The position numbers and the translations under genes were made by a program. 64,000 nucleotides of DNA from Phreatobacter stygius (GTDB lineage Bacteria; Pseudomonadota; Alphaproteobacteria; Rhizobiales; Phreatobacteraceae): positions 2,927,001-2,991,000 of the forward strand of contig NZ_CP039690.1 in NCBI RefSeq assembly GCF_005144885.1. Reading direction: 5' to 3'. This document shows, in pieces, positions 28,627-35,565 of the stretch (position 1 is its first letter; each line of letters opens with the position of its first letter). The notes under the pieces are model-generated. The model made no database searches. It worked only from the letters and a program-made list of their open reading frames with translations, and was not told the origin of the DNA.

Positions 28627-29457
28627 ATGACCGAAGTTCTGAAGGTGACGGGCCTGCGCAAATCCTTCGGAGAGCACGAGGTCCTGCGCGGCATCGACCT
28701 CACCGTGAACCAGGGCGAGACCGTCGTGCTGCTCGGCTCGAGCGGATCCGGCAAGAGCACGCTGCTGCGTTGCATCAATTTCCTTGAGCCGCCGACAACA
28801 GGCCGGGTCCATTTTCGCGGAAAGCCCGTCGGCACCGCCAAAGAGGGCTCCAACCCGCCTGAGGTCTGCTACCGCGCCCGTGACCTGAACGAGCTGCGGA
28901 CCCATATCGGCATGGTCTTTCAGCAGTTCAATCTGTTTCCCCACCTGACGGTGGAACAGAACATCATGGTCGGCCCGATGAAGCTTCGTGGCCTCGGCAA
29001 GGACGAGGCGCGGGAGCGCGCCCATTTCCAGCTGAAGCGGGTCGGCATTGCCGAGAAGGCGAGCCAATATCCCGCCCGCCTTTCGGGCGGGCAGCAGCAG
29101 CGTGTCGCCATCGCCCGGGCGCTGGCGATGGAGCCGGCTGTCATGCTGTTCGACGAAGCCACCTCCGCGCTCGATCCGGAACTGGTCGGCGAGGTCCTGA
29201 TGGTCATGCGCCAGCTGAGCGAGGAGCGGATGACGATGATCGTCGTGACCCATGAGCTGGGCTTTGCCTACAACGTCGCCAGCAAGGTTGTTTTCCTCCA
29301 TCAGGGTGTCATCCATGAGGAAGGCCCCCCGGACCAGGTCCTGGTCGCGCCCACCCAGGACCGGACGCGCGAATTCCTCCGCGGTTTCCATCTGTTCCGG
29401 ATCCCCGAACTGAAAAGCGAAGATCCCGCGGCTCAGAGCCGCATGACGGTCAACTAG
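28627..29457 (+). CDS. Amino-acid ABC transporter ATP-binding protein
   Basis: A 276-residue ATPase of the GlnQ/HisP type. Walker [10 protein letters not shown] (near residue 40), Q-loop [11 protein letters not shown], signature [15 protein letters not shown], Walker [15 protein letters not shown], and H-loop VTHE are all present. An insertion of about 20 residues after the Walker A helix ([23 protein letters not shown]) is longer than in enteric GlnQ. It completes the transporter with the three preceding genes. Confidence 0.95.
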   Translation: MTEVLKVTGLRKSFGEHEVLRGIDLTVNQGETVVLLGSSGSGKSTLLRCINFLEPPTTGRVHFRGKPVGTAKEGSNPPEVCYRARDLNELRTHIGMVFQQFNLFPHLTVEQNIMVGPMKLRGLGKDEARERAHFQLKRVGIAEKASQYPARLSGGQQQRVAIARALAMEPAVMLFDEATSALDPELVGEVLMVMRQLSEERMTMIVVTHELGFAYNVASKVVFLHQGVIHEEGPPDQVLVAPTQDRTREFLRGFHLFRIPELKSEDPAAQSRMTVN

Positions 29458-29540
29458 GCGCGGGTTTGCGACCAAACCGCTGCCCAGCCGTCGTTTCGCT
29501 TCCGCATAGGGTGACACGATCCTCCTGTATCGCTACGCAT

Positions 29541-29553
29541 TGTTGGACAACAC
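29541..29553. promoter_or_regulatory. Possible GntR/FCD auto-operator
   Basis: TTGTTGGACAA reads as TTGT-TGG-ACAA, the T-N-G-T-N3-A-C-N-A layout known for FadR-subfamily GntR regulators. It lies 9 bp before the start of the GntR gene, which would suit autoregulation. Confidence 0.45.
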
Positions 29554-29559
29554 CGAGAC

Positions 29560-30270
29560 ATGCACCGATTGATGACAGGTCCTCACGCTCGCGGGCGCAG
29601 CGCCGCCAGTTCCGAACCGAAGCTCCCGGCGCATGAACTCGTGCGCGAGGGATTGCGCGAAGCGATCATGAGCGGCGAATTCGAGAGCGGAACGCTGTTG
29701 CGGCAGGATGCCCTCGCCGAGCGGTTCGGCACGAGCCGCATTCCGGTCCGCGAGGCGCTTCAAAAGCTCGAGGCCGAGGGTCTGGTCCGGATTCATCCGA
29801 ACCGCGGCGCGGTGGTCACCCACCTGTCGCTGGAAGACGTGCTCGAGCTGATGGATATCCGCATTGCGCTCGAGTGCCGTGCGCTGACGCTCGCTATCCC
29901 CAACATGACGGAAGAGGATACCGCGGCGCTCGAAGAGGATCTGCGCCTCTACGACCAGGAGGAGGACCCGCGCAACTGGCCGCGGCTCAACTGGAAATTC
30001 CACCAAGCCATCTACGCGGCCTGCGATCGCCCCAAACTCATCAGCATGATCGAGTCCAACGTCGAGCAGATCGGCCGTTTCACAAGCGAGCAGGTGTCCC
30101 TGGCCGCGGGCAAACGGCGGCCTCAGGAAGAACATTGGAACATTCTGGAAGCGTGCAAGCAAGGCAATGCCGAAAAGGCCGCACGCCTGCTTCAGCAACA
30201 CATCCAGCACACTCAGAAGTCATTATTGGCGGCCGCGCGGAGAGAAGGCTTGATCCGTCCCCGGCGTTGA
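29560..30270 (+). CDS. GntR-family regulator with FCD domain
   Basis: A 236-residue FadR-subfamily regulator. The winged HTH is at residues about 25-90 (LREAIMSGEFESGTLLRQDALAERFGTSRIPVREALQKLEAEGLV). The all-helical FCD effector domain (about 100-230) has the metal-binding pattern with His in NWKFHQAIY, EEHWNILEACKQGN and QQHIQHT. It follows the amino-acid transporter and precedes the oxidoreductase genes, so it is the natural regulator of this block. Confidence 0.92.
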   Translation: MHRLMTGPHARGRSAASSEPKLPAHELVREGLREAIMSGEFESGTLLRQDALAERFGTSRIPVREALQKLEAEGLVRIHPNRGAVVTHLSLEDVLELMDIRIALECRALTLAIPNMTEEDTAALEEDLRLYDQEEDPRNWPRLNWKFHQAIYAACDRPKLISMIESNVEQIGRFTSEQVSLAAGKRRPQEEHWNILEACKQGNAEKAARLLQQHIQHTQKSLLAAARREGLIRPRR

Positions 30271-30309
30271 GAACCGCCGCATAGGTGCCCGTCCTTGGAC
30301 GGAATATTG

Positions 30310-30333
30310 TATCCATAAATCAAGTTTTGGATA
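30310..30333 (+). promoter_or_regulatory. TATCCA...TGGATA operator element upstream of the Ldh2-family gene
   Basis: Inverted half-sites TATCCA (30310) and TGGATA (30328) are 12 bp apart in an AT-rich island. The layout is nearly the same as at 25014 and 32756. It lies about 55-80 bp before the ATG at 30389. Confidence 0.6.
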
Positions 30334-30388
30334 TAATTCCCTCATCCGGGCGGCTCTGTCCGCCCGCGCGGACCGGGGCGCTTTTTGA

Positions 30389-31441
30389 ATGAGTTCCAGC
30401 CAATCCAAGCGGGTTTCGATCGACCACCTGGAAAGCCTTGTTCAGGCTGCCCTGCTCAGAGCCGGCATGGCGCCGGAAAACGTCGGTCCTGTCGCGGCAA
30501 CGATTGTCGCTTGCGAGCGCGACGGTGTGAAAAGTCACGGGATTCTGAGGCTTCCCGGGTTCGTACACTCGCTGCAACTGGGCTGGGCGGACGGAAGGTC
30601 GCGGCCGGCGATCACAGGTCAGACCGCCAGCCTTGTCTCCATCGATGCGGCGAATGGATTCGCCCAGGTCGCCCTGGACTTTGCCAGGCCGCGCTTGCTT
30701 GAGATGGCGGAGGCGGCGGGCGTCGCGGTCCTGCTGACGAAAAACTCGCATCATTTCGCCGCGCTGTGGCCTGATATCGAGCCGTTTGCATCGCGCGGCC
30801 TGGTCGCCTTGACCTGCGTCAATTCGAAGAAACGGATGGCCGCCTGGGGCGGCGGGCGGCCGGTGACGGGCACCAATGCCATCGCCTTCGCCACGCCGAG
30901 GCCCGGCCATCCGCCGCTCGTCTGGGATCAATCGTCGAGCGTGCTCTCGCAGGGTGATGTCCTGCTGGCTGCCAATGAAGGCCGCGCTGTTCCGGCAGGC
31001 ATCGGTTGCGACGCCAAGGGTCAGCCGACGACATCGCCCTCCGAAATCCTCGATGGCGGCGCCCTGCTACCGTTCGGCGGCAGCAAGGGCGCTTCGCTTG
31101 CCGTCATGGTCGAGATCCTCGCCGCCGCCCTCACCGGGGGCCGCTTCGGTTTTGAAGACCAGTCGCCACCCGGGCCGGCCACGACGTCGTTCGGCGGCCA
31201 GTTTCTGCTGCTCATCAACCCCGGACGGGTTCAATCCGGGTTTGACGAGCGGGTTTCCGCGCTTGTCGCGGCGATCCTCGATGCTGGCGCCAGCCGGCTG
31301 CCGGGAGACCGGAGATATCGGCAAAGACAGATATCCGCAGTCGACGGCATCGTCCTGGACGCCGCGGCGCATGCGTTGCTGCTGCGGCTTGCGGGACGAT
31401 CCGGCGGACCGGTTGCCGGCACCGGCGGAGAGCTGCCATGA
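30389..31441 (+). CDS. Ldh2-family NAD(P)H-dependent oxidoreductase (malate/lactate/delta1-piperideine-2-carboxylate reductase type)
   Basis: A 350-residue member of the LDH2/MDH oxidoreductase family. Visible family features are a VKSHGILRLPGFV segment near residue 48, KNSHHFAALWPDIEPFASRGLVAL near 120, and GTNAIAFATPRP near 162. The family includes ureidoglycolate, malate and lactate dehydrogenases and cyclic imino-acid reductases (DpkA). Next to amino-acid oxidases, an imino-acid or 2-keto-acid reductase is the likelier job. It overlaps the next gene by 4 bp. Confidence 0.85.
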   Translation: MSSSQSKRVSIDHLESLVQAALLRAGMAPENVGPVAATIVACERDGVKSHGILRLPGFVHSLQLGWADGRSRPAITGQTASLVSIDAANGFAQVALDFARPRLLEMAEAAGVAVLLTKNSHHFAALWPDIEPFASRGLVALTCVNSKKRMAAWGGGRPVTGTNAIAFATPRPGHPPLVWDQSSSVLSQGDVLLAANEGRAVPAGIGCDAKGQPTTSPSEILDGGALLPFGGSKGASLAVMVEILAAALTGGRFGFEDQSPPGPATTSFGGQFLLLINPGRVQSGFDERVSALVAAILDAGASRLPGDRRYRQRQISAVDGIVLDAAAHALLLRLAGRSGGPVAGTGGELP

Positions 31442-32679
31442 GCCGCGGGAACGTCACCGTCATCGGCGCCGGCATGGTCGGCATTTGCTGCGCGAGCTAC
31501 CTGCAGCGCGCGCGGTACCAGGTGACGGTGATCGATCCGCTGGCGCCGGGCTCGGCCTGCTCGTTCGGCAATGCCGGGGTGATTGCGCCGGGAGCCTGTC
31601 TGCCGCTGGCCATGCCGGGCCTATGGCGGCAGGTGCCGGGTTTCCTGCTCGACCCGCTCGGGCCGCTGTCCATTCGCTGGCGCGATCTTGCCGGATCGCT
31701 GCCGTGGCTGATGGATTGGCTGCGGACGTCAAGTCCTGCCAGGGCAAGGCAGATCTCGGCGGCCATGCGGTCGCTTCATCGACCGGCGTTCGACTGCCTC
31801 GAACCGCTGTTGCGAGACGCCGGCGCGGCGGATTTCATCACGCGGGCCGGCCAGCTCTATGTCAGCAGCCACCGCGACACCGTCCTTGGCAGTCCCTTGG
31901 CGGTGGAGCTTTTGCGCGAGGCCGGCGTTCGGACCGAACACCTGGGTCCGGATGAGGTCCGGCAGCTCGAGCCGACCCTCGCGGGCGTCCGAAGCGGGCT
32001 GCTTTTCCCCGACAACGGCCACTCGAAAAACTCCTATCGCGTCGTCCAGCGGCTGGCCGAGCATTTTGTGCAGCGCGGCGGGACCGTTGTCCCGGACGCG
32101 GTGAAGGGTTTCGACATCGCCAGTGACGACGTCACCACGGTGATCGGCGCCTGCGGAATATATCCTGCTGGAACAAGCGTGGTCGCTGCCGGTGCCTGGT
32201 CCGACCGTCTGGCCGGCCAGCTCGGCACGAAGGTTCGCATGATCGCCGAGCGCGGCTATCACGTGACCGCGGCGGATTCCGGCGAGATGCCGAACCGGGT
32301 GATCAGTCACGTCGATCACCGTATCGCGATAACCCCGATGGATATTGGCGTGCGGATCGGCGGCACGGTGGAGATTGCCGATGTCGACGCTCCGCCAAAT
32401 TTTGCCCGCGCCAAAAAACTCCTGGAGATCGGTCGCGCGGTGCTGCCCGGCGCCCGTCTCGACAATGTCACGGAATGGATGGGACCCCGACCCTCGGTGC
32501 CCGACGGTCTGCCGGTCATCGACAGGTCGCCGCACCTGCGCAACGTGATCTATGCGTTCGGCCACTCCCATTATGGCTTCATGGGCGCCGCGCCCACCGG
32601 GCGCCTGGTTGCCGATCTCGTGAGCGGCGAAACGCCCTTCATCGATGCCAAGCCGTTCTCGCTGGCGCGCCTGTCCTGA
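31438..32679 (+). CDS. DadA-like FAD-dependent amino-acid dehydrogenase
   Basis: A 413-residue DAO-superfamily flavoprotein. The N-terminal Rossmann motif VTVIGAGMVGICCASYLQ binds FAD, followed by YQVTVIDPLAPGSACSFGNAGVIAPG, a pattern close to D-amino-acid dehydrogenase DadA. Near the C-terminus, GPRPSVPDGLPVIDRSPHLRN and FGHSHYGFMGAAPTGRL also fit. It is translationally coupled to the Ldh2-family gene, which suggests the two act in sequence, for example oxidation of a D- or N-substituted amino acid to an imino acid that is then reduced. Confidence 0.88.
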   Translation: MSRGNVTVIGAGMVGICCASYLQRARYQVTVIDPLAPGSACSFGNAGVIAPGACLPLAMPGLWRQVPGFLLDPLGPLSIRWRDLAGSLPWLMDWLRTSSPARARQISAAMRSLHRPAFDCLEPLLRDAGAADFITRAGQLYVSSHRDTVLGSPLAVELLREAGVRTEHLGPDEVRQLEPTLAGVRSGLLFPDNGHSKNSYRVVQRLAEHFVQRGGTVVPDAVKGFDIASDDVTTVIGACGIYPAGTSVVAAGAWSDRLAGQLGTKVRMIAERGYHVTAADSGEMPNRVISHVDHRIAITPMDIGVRIGGTVEIADVDAPPNFARAKKLLEIGRAVLPGARLDNVTEWMGPRPSVPDGLPVIDRSPHLRNVIYAFGHSHYGFMGAAPTGRLVADLVSGETPFIDAKPFSLARLS

Positions 32680-32755
32680 CCCGGACCTCCTGATTCCGGA
32701 CCGTCGAGATCGGCGCGGCCGACGCCTTTCTTGCGCGCCCATGTCCGATCACATT

Positions 32756-32783
32756 TTATCCACTTGACTTGATTTTGGATCCA
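32756..32783 (+). promoter_or_regulatory. TATCCA...TGGATC operator/promoter element, copy C
   Basis: A 28-bp sequence identical to that at 25014-25041, with inverted half-sites TATCCA and TGGATC. It lies about 100 bp upstream of the FAD oxidoreductase gene at 32880 and probably drives the last two genes of the block. The rest of the gap 32680-32879 shows nothing else. Confidence 0.65.
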
Positions 32784-32879
32784 TATGAAGGAGAATGAAC
32801 TGACCGGCGGCAGGACGTGCCTCAGGCTTTCAAGTCGTCTTGCTGCCCTTTCCGATGCCAATCAATGAGGGATAGGTCC

Positions 32880-34070
32880 ATGGATCCGGCGGCAAGCCTT
32901 CCAGCCTCACGCGCGGACGTCACCATTATCGGCGGCGGCGCGATAGGACTTGCGACCGCCTATTTCCTGGCGATCCATCCCAAGCCCTGCTCCGTTACCG
33001 TCATCGAGAGAGATCCGACCTACGCCCTGGCCTCGACACCACGGGCATCGGGGGGAATCCGCCGGCAATTCGCGCGCGATGAAAACATCCACCTGTCGAA
33101 TTTCAGCATTCCGTTCTTCGATGGTTTCGAGGCGTTGATGGAGGTCGATGGCGAACGGCCCGACATCAACCTCAGGAAGAACGGCTATCTGTTCATCGTT
33201 CCGCCGGAGCAAATGGCGAACCTGGAACGGAATTTCACCAGGCAGCGGTCGCTCGGCGCGAATGTCGAGCTGCTCGATCGCGACATGCTGCGCAGCGCCT
33301 ACCCGTCGATGAATGTCGATGACCTGGGCGGGGGTGTTCGCTCTCCCGACGACGGCTGGCTCGACCCCTATTCGGTCTTGATGGGCTTGCGCAAGAAGGT
33401 GAAGAGCCTCGGCGTTGCGCTGGTCACCGACGAGGTAACCGGCATCGCCAGGCAGGGGTCTCTGGTCCGTTCCGTTCAACTGAAGTCGGGCGCGAGGATC
33501 GCGACCGATGCCGTGGTCAATGCGGCGGGAGCCTGGGCGGCTAAGATCTGCGCGATGGTCGGCATGACCGCCCCGATCAGCCCGCTGCGGCGCTACGAGC
33601 ACTATTTCGAAGCGGCGGAACCGATCGAGCCACTGCCCTATCTGAAGGATGTCAGGCGCCTGGCGTTCCGACCGGAAGGCAAAGGTTATTCCGGCGGCGT
33701 ACCAACCCTGGACGAGCCGCGCGGCTTCAATTTCGAGGCCGATCACAGCTATTTCGAAGAGGTGGTCTGGCCCGCGCTCGCGCACCGTTTCCCGCAATTC
33801 GAGCGGACGAAATGCAAGGCGACATTGCCTGGCCTCTATGACCAGAACGACTTCGACGGTAACCCCATCATTGGCGCCTGGACCGGCGAATGCAGCAACT
33901 TCTTCCTGAATGCCGGCTATTCCGGGCATGGCCTGATGCATAGCCCGGGGAGCGGCCGGGCGATCGCCGAACTCATTCTCGACGGCTCGTTCCAGACCAC
34001 CGACCTGTCGCGGCTCGGATGGAGCCGCGTGGTCGAGAACAAGCCCTACCCGGAAACGGGAATTATCTAG
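32880..34070 (+). CDS. FAD-dependent oxidoreductase of the DAO/sarcosine oxidase type
   Basis: A 396-residue flavoprotein. FAD-binding DVTIIGGGAIGLATAYFLA near residue 15, then STPRASGGIRRQFARDENI, which resembles the sarcosine oxidase beta/glycine oxidase group, and a C-terminal NAGYSGHGLMHSPGSGRAIAELI. It probably oxidises an amine or N-substituted amino acid. The ATG at 32880 follows AGGGATAGG; an in-frame ATG at 32865 is possible. It has its own TATCCA-type promoter element. Confidence 0.85.
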   Translation: MDPAASLPASRADVTIIGGGAIGLATAYFLAIHPKPCSVTVIERDPTYALASTPRASGGIRRQFARDENIHLSNFSIPFFDGFEALMEVDGERPDINLRKNGYLFIVPPEQMANLERNFTRQRSLGANVELLDRDMLRSAYPSMNVDDLGGGVRSPDDGWLDPYSVLMGLRKKVKSLGVALVTDEVTGIARQGSLVRSVQLKSGARIATDAVVNAAGAWAAKICAMVGMTAPISPLRRYEHYFEAAEPIEPLPYLKDVRRLAFRPEGKGYSGGVPTLDEPRGFNFEADHSYFEEVVWPALAHRFPQFERTKCKATLPGLYDQNDFDGNPIIGAWTGECSNFFLNAGYSGHGLMHSPGSGRAIAELILDGSFQTTDLSRLGWSRVVENKPYPETGII

Positions 34071-34099
34071 GCGCCTCCAGCCCAACGAGAGAGCGACAC

Positions 34100-35476
34100 G
34101 TGACGGTCTCACCTGAATGCCATTTCAACTCCGCCGTCATCGGTGCCGGCAATATCGGCCTTGCCGTCGCCTATTACCTGGTCACGCGCCATCACATCCG
34201 TGAGGTCGTCGTCATCGACGACCTCAACCTCTTGAGCCTGACATCGGCTCAATCCGGCGAGAACTACCGTAATTGGTGGCCCAACCCCATCATGGCGGAA
34301 TTCACCGACCACAGTATCGATCTCCTGGAGGACATCGCCAGCCAAACCGGCGACCGCATCCAGATGACCCGCAGGGGTTATGCGCTGGTGACGCGCCGAT
34401 CGCGGCCGGAGGACCTCATCAACGAGCTCTACGCCGGCTACGGATCGGATGCCGAGCGCATCATCAGAATTCACGACGGCGGTCCGGCGGGCGGCTATCA
34501 GGCACCTGAAGTCGATGACTGGCGGACATCGCCTTCCGGCGTGGACGTGCTGCTCGACAAGGAGCTGATCCGCGCCACCTTCCCCGGCTATGCGGACGAT
34601 GTTGCGGCGATCCTGCATATCCGCCGCGCCGGCTCCATCAGCGGACAGCAGTTGGGCCAGTACATGCTGGAGGCCATTCGTGCCGCCGGCGGCCGTCTCC
34701 TGCGCGGCAAGGTCGTTGGCATCGAGCGGGGATCGGCGTTCCGGCTCGACCTGCAGACGCCGGACGGCCCGCGAGCGGTCTCGGCCGACCGTCTCGTCAA
34801 CGCCGCAGGCCCATATTTCGCCGACATCGCGACGATGCTGGGCGAACAGCTGCCGGTCTCCTGCGTCTTTCAGCAGAAGATTGCCTTCGAGGATCGTGAG
34901 GCGGCGATTTCGCGCAAGATGCCTTTCACCATCGATCTGGATGGCCAGCAGATCGCCTGGACGGACGAGGAGCGCGAGGTCCTGGGCGAGGACCCGTCGA
35001 CCGCGCGCTTCCTGAAGGCCATGCCGGGCGGCATTCACTGCCGGCCGGATGGCGCCGAAGGCGGCCGGTGGATCAAGCTCGGTTGGGCCTATAATCACGC
35101 GACCAGCGACCCGCATGCCGAAGATCCGATCGATCCCCAGTTTCCCGACATCGTGCTGCGCGGGGCAAGCCGTCTTCATCCCGGGCTGAAGAGCTATATT
35201 GGCCGCCTGCCGCGCAATGCGCACCACTATGGCGGCTACTACACCCTGACGGACGAAAACTGGCCGCTTGTCGGCCCCATGGCGACCCCGGGCGCTTTCA
35301 TGGCGGGGGCCCTGTCGGGCTTCGGCACGATGGCCGCCTGTGCCGCGGGCGAGCTGTGCGCCGCCTGGCTGACCGGCAGCGCCGTGCCTGACTATGCGCA
35401 CACGCTGACCCTGGCCCGCTACGGCGATCCGGCCTTGATGGCCAGAATTGCGGCCGAGAAGAAGGGCCATCTGTAG
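34100..35476 (+). CDS. Second DAO-type FAD-dependent oxidoreductase
   Basis: A 458-residue flavoprotein, the third in this block. It begins at GTG 34100 (GAGAG upstream), with the Rossmann motif SAVIGAGNIGLAVAYYLV near residue 10, then SAQSGENYRNWWPNPIMAEFTDHS. The C-terminus (GPMATPGAFMAGALSGFGTMAACAAGELCAAWL) is the usual FAD-covering end. It is about 60 residues longer than its neighbour. The substrate is unknown. It lies 29 bp after the previous oxidase gene and is surely cotranscribed. Confidence 0.85.
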   Translation: MTVSPECHFNSAVIGAGNIGLAVAYYLVTRHHIREVVVIDDLNLLSLTSAQSGENYRNWWPNPIMAEFTDHSIDLLEDIASQTGDRIQMTRRGYALVTRRSRPEDLINELYAGYGSDAERIIRIHDGGPAGGYQAPEVDDWRTSPSGVDVLLDKELIRATFPGYADDVAAILHIRRAGSISGQQLGQYMLEAIRAAGGRLLRGKVVGIERGSAFRLDLQTPDGPRAVSADRLVNAAGPYFADIATMLGEQLPVSCVFQQKIAFEDREAAISRKMPFTIDLDGQQIAWTDEEREVLGEDPSTARFLKAMPGGIHCRPDGAEGGRWIKLGWAYNHATSDPHAEDPIDPQFPDIVLRGASRLHPGLKSYIGRLPRNAHHYGGYYTLTDENWPLVGPMATPGAFMAGALSGFGTMAACAAGELCAAWLTGSAVPDYAHTLTLARYGDPALMARIAAEKKGHL

Positions 35477-35565
35477 CGCGGGTCCCGCGGCCGTCATCCG
35501 GCCACAAGCCCGCGCCCTTCGCGCGTTGAACAGGCGATCCTCGGCGCGGCGGCGGAAGCGCCTGC

